Source of the DNA: Deltaproteobacteria bacterium
GTDB lineage: Bacteria > Myxococcota_A > UBA9042 > PHBI01
Length of the DNA: 64,000 nucleotides
Reading direction: 5' to 3'
Assembly: GCA_020632715.1 (NCBI GenBank)
Contig: JACKFA010000004.1
Location: 620,001 to 684,000 of the forward strand
The notes under the pieces were generated by a model. That model saw only the letters and a program-made list of their open reading frames with translations, had not been told where the DNA came from and did not search any database. Below, in pieces: positions 48,733 through 58,600 of the stretch; positions within the stretch are counted from its first letter, which is position 1; each line of letters starts with the position of its first letter. The translations under genes were made by a program, and so were the position numbers.

Positions 48733-50607
48733 ATGAGCGACCCGAACATGCCTTCGAGCGAAGCCGACACGAGAAACCTCGGCGGGCCCGACGCGATCGC
48801 GACCCGCAAGGAGGGCGGTACGGCGCCGACGATGCGCTCGTCCACGCAGGAGACGAACCTCGAGGGGGAGGACCTCGAGGAGCGCATCCGGCGGCGGATC
48901 GCGGCGGCGGACGAGGACGGGCGCGAGAAGATCGACCCGGTCATCGGCCGCGAGATCGCCGACCGCTTCCAGATCTACGCGAAGATCGGCGCCGGCGGCA
49001 TGGGCGCCGTGTACCGCGCGAAGCAGCGCGGCATGGACCGCGACGTCGCCATCAAGGTGTTGCTGCGCGAGCTCGCGGAGAACGAGACGGTCGTGCGGCG
49101 CTTCCACATCGAGGCGCTCGCGGTCTCGAAGCTGCGCCACCCGAACACGATCCAGATCTTCGACTTCGGCGAGACGCCCGACGGGCTGCTCTACATCGCG
49201 ATGGAGTTCCTCGAGGGCAAGCCCCTCCAGAAGACGCTCCGCGAGCAGAAGCAGCTGTCGGTGCAGCGGGGCCTGAAGGTGGCGCTGCAGATCGCGAAGA
49301 GCCTCCGCGAAGCGCACGGCAAGGGCATCATCCACCGCGACCTGAAGCCCGACAACGTCGTCCTCGAGACGGTCGGCGAGGAAGCGGACTTCGTGAAGGT
49401 CCTCGACTTCGGCGTGGCGAAGCTCACGGAGGGCGACGGCGAGGAGAAGACGCTCACGAAGGCGGGGTCGATCTTCGGCACGCCGAAGTACATGTCGCCG
49501 GAGCAGTCGCGCGGCGGCGATCTCGACGCGCGGTCGGACATCTACTCCATCGGCGTGATGCTCTACGAGATGCTGTGCGGGCGGGTGCCGTTCGACGCGG
49601 ACAACCCGCTCGGCATCCTCATCAAGCACATCCAGGAGAGCCCGCCGGCGTTCCAGACGATCCGTCCGGACCTGGTGATCCCGGAGAACATCGAGGACTT
49701 CGTCTTCAAGCTCCTCGAGAAGGACCCGTCGAAGCGCCCGCAGACGGCCGAGGCGGTGATCCGGGAGTGCGAGGAGCTGCTCGCGCAGCTGCCGGAGCTC
49801 TATCGCAACGTCGTCACGCGCGAGGACGCGGAGGCGATGGGGATCGAGATCACGACGAGCTCGCGGACGGTGGCGGACACCGACCTCGGCTCGATGCGCG
49901 ACACGGTCGGCCCGTTCAACGACAAGACGATCCTCGGCACGAACAAGGACGGCTCGCCGTCGGTGATCGTGCGCCAGCCGCGGTCGCGCTGGCCGCTCAT
50001 CGCGATGGGGGCGCTGCTCATCCTGCTCGGCACGGCGGGCGGGCTCTACGCGAGCCTCGACCGGCTGCCGTCGGGGTACGTGGACTTCACGGCGGTGGGC
50101 GACGCGGAGGTCGGGCAGGTGCCCGAGTTCCAGGTGGATCGCGTGGTGGTGACGATCGTGACGATCCCGTCGGGGGCGGAGATCCTCAACGGGAAGGGCG
50201 AGTCGATCGGGAAGTCGCCGTACCAGCTGAGCCGGAACCAGGGGGCGCCGTCGGAGTCGTTCACGATGCGGCTCAAGGGCTACCAGGACTACACGCGCTC
50301 GTTCGAGTTCCAGAAGGCGGACGCCATCTCGGTGGAGCTCGTGAAGGTGGAGGCGCCGGCGTCGGAGAGGCCGGTGGTGACGCACCCGGACGTGGTGGAG
50401 CGGCCGGTCGTGTCGAAGCCGACGACGACGACGGAGAAGCCGGTGACGGCGACGGTCGAGAAGCCGACGACGGCGACGGCGATCGAGAAGCCGAAGACGG
50501 AGACCAAGCCGGTCGAGTTCAACCCCGAGAAGGTGAAGGACCCGAAGAAGAACCCGTACGGGAGCGGCAAGGTCGACGGCGACAAGCCGAAGGACAACCC
50601 CTACTGA
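48733..50607 (+). CDS. Hanks-type Ser/Thr protein kinase with TM and PEGA domain
   Basis: 624 residues. An acidic N-tail of 75 residues, then a kinase domain (about 79-345) with all catalytic parts: Gly loop GAGGMG (86-91), Lys108 (VAIKVL), HRDLKPDN (201-208), DFG (225-227) and SPEQ (255-258), with an RxDIYSIG after. One TM (420-442), then a PEGA domain (468-535, TIPSGAEILNGKGESIG) and a Thr/Lys/Pro-rich tail (540-624) made of repeated EKP units. The PEGA part lies outside the membrane and may sense the wall or a ligand. Typical for myxobacteria, which code for many such kinases. Substrate unknown; no ribosome site seen. Confidence 0.93.
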   Translation: MSDPNMPSSEADTRNLGGPDAIATRKEGGTAPTMRSSTQETNLEGEDLEERIRRRIAAADEDGREKIDPVIGREIADRFQIYAKIGAGGMGAVYRAKQRGMDRDVAIKVLLRELAENETVVRRFHIEALAVSKLRHPNTIQIFDFGETPDGLLYIAMEFLEGKPLQKTLREQKQLSVQRGLKVALQIAKSLREAHGKGIIHRDLKPDNVVLETVGEEADFVKVLDFGVAKLTEGDGEEKTLTKAGSIFGTPKYMSPEQSRGGDLDARSDIYSIGVMLYEMLCGRVPFDADNPLGILIKHIQESPPAFQTIRPDLVIPENIEDFVFKLLEKDPSKRPQTAEAVIRECEELLAQLPELYRNVVTREDAEAMGIEITTSSRTVADTDLGSMRDTVGPFNDKTILGTNKDGSPSVIVRQPRSRWPLIAMGALLILLGTAGGLYASLDRLPSGYVDFTAVGDAEVGQVPEFQVDRVVVTIVTIPSGAEILNGKGESIGKSPYQLSRNQGAPSESFTMRLKGYQDYTRSFEFQKADAISVELVKVEAPASERPVVTHPDVVERPVVSKPTTTTEKPVTATVEKPTTATAIEKPKTETKPVEFNPEKVKDPKKNPYGSGKVDGDKPKDNPY

Positions 50608-50624
50608 CGCGGGCCTCGTAGGTC

Positions 50625-50717
50625 ACCCCACCTCACGGGGTCGCCTGAGCGAATACCCCTCGGAGGGGTCCCCCACCCAAGCCGGAGCCTGGACGAAGAC
50701 CCCCTGGAGGGGTCCCA
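50625..50717. repeat. Three ACCCC-loop-GGGGT hairpins, two within a direct repeat
   Basis: Stems at 50625-50641, 50655-50669 and 50699-50713. The second and third sit in copies of one ~31-bp unit (50643-50673 and 50687-50717) that starts GCCTG and ends GAGGGGTCCC. Just downstream of the kinase stop, so they may act as an end structure for that mRNA. Confidence 0.6.
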
Positions 50718-50781
50718 CGGGCAGGGCGTCCCTCGAGCGCGAGGCCGGGGTCGGGGTAACGGGCCGGCACAGGCCGCGCGT

Positions 50782-51068
50782 TTACCACGGAGACGCGGAG
50801 AGAGGGAGGAGGACACGGAGAGGAGGCGCGGGGGGGCAAACGCCACCGCGTCTCCCTCCGTGCTCCCTCCGTGTCTCCGTGTCTCCGTGGTCACGTTCGA
50901 GACACACCGAGGCAAGACGCCACCGCGTCTCCCTCCGTGCTCCCTCTGTGTCTCCGTGTCTCCGTGGTCACGTTCGAGACACACCGAGGCAAGACGCCAC
51001 CGCGTCTCCCTCCGTGCTCCCTCCGTGTCTCCGTGTCTCCGTGGTCACGTTCGAGAAACCACGAAGAC
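50782..51068. repeat. Repeat field: CTCCGTG element and three 77-bp tandem copies, locus 3
   Basis: 50782-50837 has CACGGAG-type units in the left-hand orientation. Then a 77-bp unit is repeated three times (50838, 50915, 50992), nearly identical; copy 3 diverges in its last dozen bases. Each begins with GACGCCACCGCGTCTCCCTC and contains CTCCGTG units and CACGTTCGAGA. Largest of the three dispersed loci. The short ORFs inside it are not believable genes. Confidence 0.8.
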
Positions 51069-51085
51069 CCGACCTGCGAACGCCG

Positions 51086-52246
51086 CTACAGGTCCTTCGC
51101 GCAGCGGAACCCGAGCCACGGCTGCACGGCCGTCTTCTCGAGGTTCGTGTCGCGCGAGGTCGTCCGGTAGAGGCACGTCTGCGCGTCGCGCGACAGGAAC
51201 ACGCTCCCGCCGCGGATCACCTTCGTCGACGACAGCGCGCTCGCCTCGATCTCGTCGCCAGTGAGCGCGTCCGTGTACTTGTCGCACACCACCGACTTCT
51301 TCTGCTGGTCCGCGCACATGTAGTAGCACGCCGCGTCGCACGTCGGGCAGAGGGCGCTGTTGTTCAGGCACGAGTCGACGCCCTCCATGCACGCGATGAC
51401 GGCCGCCGGGCAGTCGGAGCGGTCCTGATCGGCGTAGCACGTCTCCGTCGGCGGCACGCAGCTCTCGTAGGTCGCGCAGTCCTGCGCGCGCCCGCACGGC
51501 GCGTCGTCCGAGCACTGCACGTCCACCACGTAGTTCGTCGACGTCCACTCCGCAGCGTTCCCGAACATGAAGAAGACCTTCGTCCCGCCCTCGGTCACGA
51601 AGTCCACGTCCGAGTCGGTGACCGCGTCCATGCGCTGGTCCCCCCGGCACCAGCCGGTGTTGAAGCCCGATGCCTTGCAGCCCGACACGTTGTTCGAGAG
51701 GTTGTCCGTCGGGAAGATGCGCGGGTCGTCCGGGTTCCCGCCCTTCGCGACGCGCTCCCACTCGAACTCGGTCGGGAGGCGCTTCCCGACCGACCTGCAG
51801 TACGCGTCCGCCTGCTCCCACGTGATGTTGACCACCGGGAAGTCGTGGAACTTGTCGACCCCGTAGTACTCGAGCTGGTCGAACGACTGCGCGTTGCCGG
51901 CGCGCGGCTCCGTGCAGTCCCCGAGCGCCACGCAGTACTCGTACTGGAAGTTCGTCACCTCGTGCACGTCGATGGCGAACGGGTCGAGCTCGACCTGCAC
52001 CGTCGGCCAGATGACCGGCAGCCTCGCGTCCGTCGCGACCGAGCAGCTCGGCTGCTGGTTCGCCGGCGTGCCGACCGGCGAGCAGAAGCCCTCCTTGTCG
52101 AACTGCACGCCGAACGTGAACGTGAGGCCGGTCCGCACCTCGGCCATCGCCGTCGTCGACGGCGGCTCGAGGCCCTCCGCGCACGCGACGAGCGATGCGG
52201 CGCCGGCCGCGATGAACGTGAGGATGAGAAGGCTCGAGCCACGCAT
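51086..52246 (-). CDS. Lipoprotein with a formylglycine-generating-enzyme (SUMF1) fold and Cys-rich insert
   Basis: 386 residues from ATG 52246 with GAGGT upstream. Signal peptide with LVAC lipobox (Cys22). FGE/SUMF1 hallmarks: IDVHEVTNFQYEYCV, FPVVNITWEQADAYCRSVGKRLPTEFEWERVAKGG, MFGNAAEWT and the ending VIRGGSVFLSR to PWLGFRCAKDL. Between the last two blocks lies a Cys-rich insert of about 85 residues (residues near 245-325, over 12 Cys). True FGE oxidises Cys in sulfatases; no sulfatase is nearby, and many bacterial SUMF1-like proteins do other jobs, so catalysis is not claimed. It follows the PEGA/TPR gene by 19 bp, presumably one operon. Confidence 0.82.
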   Translation of the reverse strand: MRGSSLLILTFIAAGAASLVACAEGLEPPSTTAMAEVRTGLTFTFGVQFDKEGFCSPVGTPANQQPSCSVATDARLPVIWPTVQVELDPFAIDVHEVTNFQYEYCVALGDCTEPRAGNAQSFDQLEYYGVDKFHDFPVVNITWEQADAYCRSVGKRLPTEFEWERVAKGGNPDDPRIFPTDNLSNNVSGCKASGFNTGWCRGDQRMDAVTDSDVDFVTEGGTKVFFMFGNAAEWTSTNYVVDVQCSDDAPCGRAQDCATYESCVPPTETCYADQDRSDCPAAVIACMEGVDSCLNNSALCPTCDAACYYMCADQQKKSVVCDKYTDALTGDEIEASALSSTKVIRGGSVFLSRDAQTCLYRTTSRDTNLEKTAVQPWLGFRCAKDL

Positions 52247-52265
52247 CTTGATACCTCGCCCCAGA

Positions 52266-53414
52266 TTAGAAGCGGACGTCCGCACCGAGGAGCCCCCCGT
52301 CCGGCGACGCGCCCAGGATCGGCATCACGCTCGGCGCGGTGCGCGCCTCGTCGATGGCGTCCCCGGACTTCACGATGTCGGTGTCGAGGGCGTCGAGCAC
52401 CAGGAGCAGGATCCCGACCCCCATGAGGCCGCCACCTGCGCCGTAGCCGACGTTCTGCCACGTCTCCCACGTGTTGAAGTCGTCGGTGCCCTTGAAGTAC
52501 TTGTCGGCCTGCGTCTTCGAGAAGACGCCGAACCCGACGCCGCCCGCGCCGAGGATGAGCGCCGTGTAGCCCACGTAGCCCTTCCAGGTCATCGGCGGGT
52601 CGCGCAGGTAGATCTCGCTCGCGACCGTGTGCTCCTCGTTCACCACCACGTCCAGCTCCTCGCTGAACGGGTTGTAGTCGTCCTTCTGGACCGTGAACTG
52701 GTGCTTGCCCTCGTCGAGCGTGATGGCGTCCTTGTACGGCGTGAGGCCGATGTTGCGCCCGTCGATGAAGATGCTCGCGCCGCGCACGTTGCTCGTGAGG
52801 TGCACGGTCCCGACGCGCTGCAGCTTCTCGAGCTTGAAGAAGAGCTTCACGGGCTCGCCCGCGCGCACCTCGACCTGCTGCTTGAACGGCGCGTAGCCGT
52901 TCAGGTCGAGGTAGAACGTGTAGGTGCCGGGGTCGAGCGTCGTCGTGTACGGCGTCTGCCCGAGGAGCTTCTCGCGGTCGTCGATGTAGACCTTGGCCCC
53001 GAACGGCTCGGAGCCGACCTGCACCTCCGGCTTCAGGAGGAAGCGGCACTTCTGCACGCTCGCGCGCACGTCCACGATGTCATCGGGATCCGACCCGTGC
53101 TTCTTCTTGTAGAAGTCCACGTACTGGTCGTACCAGCTGATGCACTCCTTGGCCGCGCCCAGCTTCTCGTAGGCCCGCGCGATGTTGTAGAGGTTCACCT
53201 CGTGCGGGATGATCGCGTGCGCCGCCTTGAACTTCTCGATGGCGGCCGCGTAGAGCTCCTGCTCGAAGAGCGTCTGCCCTTCCGCGTAGAGCGCGCCCGC
53301 GCGCCGCTTCTCGTCGTCCGTGGGTGCCGCGGCGTGCGCCACCGTCACCCCGACGGTGAGCAACGCCAACACCGCGGCGACGAGGGCTATGAACCGAGCT
53401 GACTGCCGTGACAT
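52266..53414 (-). CDS. Exported TPR and PEGA-domain protein with C-terminal membrane segments
   Basis: 382 residues from ATG 53414, GGAGG just before. Signal peptide (ALVAAVLALLTVGVTVAHAAA). TPR-like helices (30-110), two PEGA domains (QVGSEPFGAKVYIDDREKLLG and VHLTSNVRGASIFIDGRNIGL), then two hydrophobic segments (YTALILGAGGVGFGVF; GGGLMGVGILLLVLDA). Ordered like the protein at 43508, a paralogue. Leads the pair with the FGE-like lipoprotein. A role as a membrane-bound scaffold is inferred. Confidence 0.85.
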   Translation of the reverse strand: MSRQSARFIALVAAVLALLTVGVTVAHAAAPTDDEKRRAGALYAEGQTLFEQELYAAAIEKFKAAHAIIPHEVNLYNIARAYEKLGAAKECISWYDQYVDFYKKKHGSDPDDIVDVRASVQKCRFLLKPEVQVGSEPFGAKVYIDDREKLLGQTPYTTTLDPGTYTFYLDLNGYAPFKQQVEVRAGEPVKLFFKLEKLQRVGTVHLTSNVRGASIFIDGRNIGLTPYKDAITLDEGKHQFTVQKDDYNPFSEELDVVVNEEHTVASEIYLRDPPMTWKGYVGYTALILGAGGVGFGVFSKTQADKYFKGTDDFNTWETWQNVGYGAGGGLMGVGILLLVLDALDTDIVKSGDAIDEARTAPSVMPILGASPDGGLLGADVRF

Positions 53415-53540
53415 CGACGCCTCCGGTGCCGTACCGGAGCGCACGCTAGCCAGTTTACAGCCGACCTGTCAATTTCACCCGGCGCCGCCGAGCCGCCTGC
53501 CGCGCCCTCCGGCGCCTCGCGACCCGCCTCGCCGCGGCCC

Positions 53541-54017
53541 TCAGCCCCCGGTCTTCGCCTGGAACGCGAGGACGATCATGCCGTCCTTGTAGCCGCGTCC
53601 GGCCTGGAAGAAGGTGCTGCCGCTCTTCACGCGCACCGTCGACTTCAGCCCGCCCACCTCGAGGTGGAGCCGCAGGAAGCCGTCTTCCTCGCCGAGGTAC
53701 TTGAAGTCGAGCTCGGTCCCGTTGGGGAGCGCCATGTGGTGCGCCTGCTCGCTCGCGAGCTTCACCTTCTCCTCCGAGAGGAGCGTGAAGCCGAGGTAGC
53801 CCTTGAACGCGCGCAGGAGCGTCTTCTCGAGGCTCCCGAGGCGCTTGTCGACCTCGCCCTTGTTCGTCGCGTGGATGACCACCACGTCGACCGTCGCCGG
53901 CGCGCCGTCGCTCGCCGACGCGGTCGCGACCGCGCTCTCGCCGGGGCGCGCCTGGGCGGTGGCGCCCAGGGCCAGGAGCCCGAGCAGGAGGCTCGTCAGG
54001 ATCGTGCGTCGGAACAT
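53541..54017 (-). CDS. Exported protein coded after the anti-sigma factor
   Basis: 158 residues with GAGGTGA before the ATG. Signal peptide (RRTILTSLLLGLLALGATAQA). Mature part of about 130 residues, beta-rich (VDVVVIHATNKGEVDKRLGS, LRLHLEVGGLKSTVRVKSGS), no Cys. No family recognised. It lies 29 bp behind the anti-sigma gene on the same strand, so it is likely part of the sigma regulon and may be the stress-related output. Confidence 0.78.
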   Translation of the reverse strand: MFRRTILTSLLLGLLALGATAQARPGESAVATASASDGAPATVDVVVIHATNKGEVDKRLGSLEKTLLRAFKGYLGFTLLSEEKVKLASEQAHHMALPNGTELDFKYLGEEDGFLRLHLEVGGLKSTVRVKSGSTFFQAGRGYKDGMIVLAFQAKTGG

Positions 54018-54046
54018 GGCGTCACCTCACCCCGTCTCGCAGCGCG

Positions 54047-54730
54047 TCAGTGGACGTTGTTCGCCGGCTCGGGGAGCTGAACCCCCTCGCCGTCGACCAC
54101 GTGCCAGAGGACGAGCGCCTGGCTGTCACCGGCGTCATCGGCGCCGAGCTCGATCACCTTGACCTCGCCGACGTCGGCGATGGTGTTCTCCACGACGGCG
54201 TCGCGCACGGCCACCTCGCCCTCGCGACCGCGGCGGACGCCGGCCGGCGCGGCCGTGTCCTGGGCGATGGCCGGGGCGTTCCCCGGCGCGTCCGCGCTCG
54301 GGCCCTGGCTCGCGATCCAGACGCCCGCGATGACGGCGAGCGCCGCTCCCGCGAGGGCCATGCCCGCGACGGGCCGCTCGAAGCGGATGGCCTCGCCGAG
54401 CCAGGCGCGCACGCGCTCCCAGAGGCTCGGCTCGGTCACGACCGGCGCGCGCTGGAGGCGGACGCCCTCGATGGCGTTCGATGTCGCCTCGACCGCGTCC
54501 TCGGCGGCGATGCGCGCCATGACCCCGTCGTACACGCCGGCGAGATCCACGCCCTCGACGGGCATGGCGAAGGCCGCGTTCGCGAAGAGGCCGATCCGGC
54601 CGAGCTCCGCGAGCTCCGACTGGCAGCTCTCGCAGGAGGCGAGGCTCTTCTCGACCTCGGCCGCCGTCGCCGGGTCGAGCTCGCCGTCGTGGAACGGCAT
54701 CAGCAGCTCTTTGACCTCGTTGCAGTTCAT
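54047..54730 (-). CDS. Zinc-finger transmembrane anti-sigma factor
   Basis: 227 residues; AGGAAAAGG before the ATG. N-terminal ZAS/zf-HC2 domain with the metal-binding pattern Cys3, His14 (FHDGELDP), Cys33 and Cys36 (ASCESCQ), which holds the sigma factor. One TM (about 121-140, GMALAGAALAVIAGVWIA) and a periplasmic part of about 85 residues that would take the signal. It is the second gene after the ECF sigma, 15 bp apart. Confidence 0.88.
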   Translation of the reverse strand: MNCNEVKELLMPFHDGELDPATAAEVEKSLASCESCQSELAELGRIGLFANAAFAMPVEGVDLAGVYDGVMARIAAEDAVEATSNAIEGVRLQRAPVVTEPSLWERVRAWLGEAIRFERPVAGMALAGAALAVIAGVWIASQGPSADAPGNAPAIAQDTAAPAGVRRGREGEVAVRDAVVENTIADVGEVKVIELGADDAGDSQALVLWHVVDGEGVQLPEPANNVH

Positions 54731-54745
54731 CGCGCCTTTTCCTCG

Positions 54746-55345
54746 CTATTTGACCAGGTAGCGCATCAGCGACTTCTGGAAGTTCTTGCGTGCGTGGAAG
54801 AGCCGGCTCATCACCGTGCCCTTCGCGATTCCCAGGGTCTCGGCGAGCTCTTCGTAGCTTAGCCCGTCGACTTCTCTCAGCAAAAGTATCTCGCGGTGGT
54901 CTTCACTCAACGTATCGAGGGCCTCGTCCATGTGCTCGACGAGCTCTTTGCGTTGCGCGGCCTTGAAGGGGTTCTCGATGCCGGTCGACGCGAGCGTCGG
55001 TCCGTCGGTGAAGCCCTCCTCGTGGGAGAGGGCGTCGTCGTAGTCGACCTCCGAAGCGCGGGCCGCCCGGCGCTTCTTGTCGATGCAGAGGTTGACCACG
55101 ATCCGGTACAACCACGTGTAGAAGCTCGAGTTTCCCTGGAAGCTGCCGAGGTGCCGGTAGACCTTGACGAAGGCGTCCTGGACGACGTCCATCGCGACGT
55201 CGGGGTTCCGCACGATGCCGTAGGCGATCGTGTAGACCTTGCGCTGGTAGCGCTCGACGATCTCGCGGAATGCCTTCTGGTCACCTGCTTGCGCACGCCG
55301 GACGAGCTCCTGATCCTCGTTCTTCCGTTCTTCCTGGCTGGCCAA
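54746..55345 (-). CDS. ECF-type RNA polymerase sigma factor
   Basis: 199 residues from a TTG at 55345 with GGAGAG six bases upstream, so the rare start is well supported. Region 2 (VRNPDVAMDVVQDAFVKVYR, FYTWLYRIVVNLCIDKKRR) and region 4 (HREILLLREVDGLSYEELAE, GIAKGTVMSRLFHARKNF) are complete; no region 3. It reads stress promoters when freed from its zinc anti-sigma. RpoE-like group. The upstream 296 bp show no clear GGAAC/TCTA autoregulatory promoter. Confidence 0.94.
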   Translation of the reverse strand: MASQEERKNEDQELVRRAQAGDQKAFREIVERYQRKVYTIAYGIVRNPDVAMDVVQDAFVKVYRHLGSFQGNSSFYTWLYRIVVNLCIDKKRRAARASEVDYDDALSHEEGFTDGPTLASTGIENPFKAAQRKELVEHMDEALDTLSEDHREILLLREVDGLSYEELAETLGIAKGTVMSRLFHARKNFQKSLMRYLVK

Positions 55346-55641
55346 AACGGCTCTCCAAGTCGGAGGCTTGAGACGTGGGCACCGCCGGGGCTATTCAAAA
55401 AACGCCCACCGCGCGCGCCACGGACCGGCGTAACCGGGATCCGCGGGGGAGAACATCACAGGAAGCCGCGTCGGGCAAGGCTCGCCTCCGCGGCCCCGCG
55501 GGCGGCCGATCCGCGGCGTCACCCCGCGTCGCCGTGGTTGACCGGAGCCCCGCGCGCGCCGATGATCCGCCGGCGCGCCGGGAATGATGGACTCCGCTTC
55601 CGGCTTCGTAACAGGTCGTCGCTCGGGCCCTACACCGATCG
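55346..55641. other. Intergenic region between the divergent ECF sigma and DUF4175 genes
   Basis: 296 bp without a supported gene. An A6 run (near 55398-55403) and a few GC palindromes are visible but no convincing promoter or terminator. Short ORFs here are Arg/Pro-rich shadows. Confidence 0.5.
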
Positions 55642-58600
55642 ATGGGGAGCAGTCAGAGCCGGATGGAATCCTTCGAGCGCGTCCAGCGATTTCTCGTCGC
55701 CGTCCGCCGCGAGCTGAACCGCATCTCGTTCCGCGAGGCGGCGCTCGGGGCGCTGCTCTGCGTCGTGCTCGCCGCCTTCGTCACGGTCGCCTTCGCGCTC
55801 GCGCTCGGCGAGGCCCACGGCTTCTGGGCCTGGGGCGTGCTCCTCCTCGGCCTCGTCGGCGCCGGCGCCCTCGTCTGGCGCTGGTGGCTCGTGCCGCGCC
55901 GCCGCCGCGCCGCCGACGACCAGCTCGCCGTCTGGATCGAGGAGCGCGGGCAGGGCTTCCACTCGAGCCTCGTCACGTCCGTCCAGACCGCGTCGCTCCT
56001 CCGCGCGCCCCACGGCGACCTCGGGTTCTCCCCGGCTCTCGCGCTCTCCTCCGCCCACCTCGCCGCCGCGCGCGTGAAGGAGCTCCCCGTGCGCTCCTTC
56101 GGCGACCGCCGCCGCCTCGGCCGCGTCGGGCTCGCCTTCCTCGGGGTCGCCGCGCTCGCCGGGCTCGTGGGCGTCCTCGCGCCGTCGTTCTACGAAGACG
56201 GCGCCCGCGCCCTCGTCGCCGCCGCCGAGAAGCCCGGGGCCGACGACGATCGCGTCGAGAACGCCGTCGTCGGGCAGCTGAACCTCGAGATCGTCGAGCC
56301 CGCCTACACGGGCGCCTCACCGCGCCGCGTCGAGGGCTCGAGCGGCGACGTGGAGGTGCTCCGGGGCTCGGAGGTGCGCTTCGCCGGGAAGGCGCTCTTC
56401 CCCGCGAAGGAGGCCGCGCTCATCCTCGAGTCGGACCCCGAGGCGCGCTGGAAGCTCGACGTCGGCGCCGACGGCACCGTGAGCGGCACGTTCCGCGTGG
56501 GCCAGAGCGACCGCTACCAGTTCCAGCTCATCGGCGAGACCGGGCAGGTCATCGGCGAGCGCGCGTGGCGCGTCGTCAACGCGCGCAGCGACGCGCCGCC
56601 CGAGGTGGCGCTGCTCCTGCCGGACGCGGACCTCGAGGTGAAGCCGGACGACGAGATCGCCTTCTTCTTCGAGGCCTCCGACGACTACGGCATCGACCAC
56701 GTCGAGCTCGTCGTGGCCGCCGAGAGCGACGGCAAGGAGCTCGAGCGCACGGTCGTCGCGTCGCCGAACGGTGAGCGCATCGCGCGCGGCGACAGCACCG
56801 TCTCCATCACGAAGCTCGGGCTCGAGCCGGGCGACGCGGTCGAGGTGTGGTTCGAGTCCGCCGACTTCAACGACCTCGACGGCCCGGGGAGGGGCAAGAG
56901 CCAGTCGCGCCGCCTCTCCCTCTACAGCCCCGAGGCCGAGCACGACGAGCTCCTCGCGAAGCTCGACGCCCTCGTCGACGCGATGGTCGACGTGCTCGCC
57001 GACCGCCTCGAGAGCCCCATCGAGGCGCAGGACCGCTGGCGGCTCCACGAGTACGTGGCCGTCGGGCAGCGGATCTCCACGGCCACCGAGCAGGTCGTGA
57101 ACCAGCTGACCACGCTCTCGTCGGCGTTCGCGACCGACACCCTCGCGAGCGACGAGCTGCGCGCCGCCATCCAGGAGGTCCGCGACAAGATCCGCGAGAG
57201 CTACGAGCAGGAGGCCGCGCACCTCCGGAAGGCCGTCCTCGGCGAGACCACCGTCGACGACCAGGTCATGGTGTCGCTCCTCTTCGGCGCCAACGAGGAG
57301 GCCGCGAACGAGACCGAGGCCGGGATCCTGCGCCTGAAGAAGGAGCTCGACGACAGCCGCGCCGAGAACGTGCTCGACGCCGCGCGGGAGCTCCTCGAGA
57401 CGCAGAACGAGATGGCGGACCTCCTGAAGAAGCTGAAGGACACGAAGGATCCCGAGGCGCTCAAGGCCGCGATGAAGAAGCTCAGGAAGCTCCAGGAGAA
57501 GCTCCAGAAGCTCCAGGAGCAGCTCGCGAAGCTGCGCGAGAAGGTCCCCTACGAGAACCAGAACGCGGCGCAGCGCCCGAGCGACAAGGCCATGGAGATG
57601 CAGGACATGGCGTCGACCATGGACCAGATCCAGAAGCTCCTCGAGGAGGGCAAGATCGACGAGGCCATGAAGCTCCTCGAGCAGCTCAACAAGAGCACGC
57701 AGGAGCTCATGGCGGGCCTCCAGGACGACCTCGACACCGGCGGCGGCCTCTCGCCGCGCGCGCAGCAGATGGCGCAGGAGCTGCGCTCGAAGCTCGACGA
57801 GCTCGCCGACGGCCAGCGCGGCGTCAAGGGCGAGACGAGCGAGCTCGACCGGCAGATCGCCGCCGAGGAGGCCAAGAAGCGCCGCGAGGAGCAGCAGGCA
57901 GCCCTCGACGAGCTCGCGAAGGAGGCCGCCGAGGTCGGCGAGCACCTCGAGAAGGTCCCCGAGGACCCGCTCCACCCCGCCGACAAGGACGCGCTCGACG
58001 GCCTGAAGAAGGACGCCCAGGCCATGCAGGACGCCATCAAGGCCGGGAACCTGCAGAAGGCGAGCGAGCTCGCGCAGAAGATGCAGAAGGGCAGCGGCGA
58101 CCTCGGTGAGGAGGTCGGGAAGGCCGCCGAGCACGAGCCCGACGAGGGCCGCCACGACCAGCTGCGCGCCGGCAAGGGGCAGGCCGAGCAGGCCGGCGAG
58201 AAGGCCGGCGAGCTCGCCGAGAAGCTCGCCGAGATGATGCAGGGCAGCGGTCAGGCCGGCTCCCCCGAGCAGAGCGCCGAGTCGCAGCGCCTCGGGCAGC
58301 GGCAGGGGCAGCTGAAGGAGCAGCTCCAGAAGCTCCAGGAGGGGCTCGGCGAGCTCGACAAGGACATGCCGGGCGTCCAGGGCGAGATGGGCGAGCCGCT
58401 CCAGAAGGCCGAGCAGGCCATGAAGCAGGCCGAGCAGAGCCTCGGTGAGGGCAAGCCGGGCGACGCGCAGCGGCAGCAGCAGGACGCCCTCGAGTCGCTC
58501 GAGCAGGCGCAGCAGCAGATGAAGGAGCGCATGCAGCAGCAGCGCCGCCAGAGCTCGCGCCAGGACGGCAACGGCGTCAACGACCCACACGCGAAGGTCG

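Noticed and set aside
50838..51068. 77-bp tandem repeats as a CRISPR array
   Set aside because: Copies are contiguous with no variable spacers between them and no cas genes are in the window.
50860..52426. Open frames across the 77-bp repeats and the antisense of the FGE-like gene
   Set aside because: They repeat the same peptides of the CTCCGTG units and use a frame opposite the FGE and PEGA genes; no ribosome sites and no conserved sequence.
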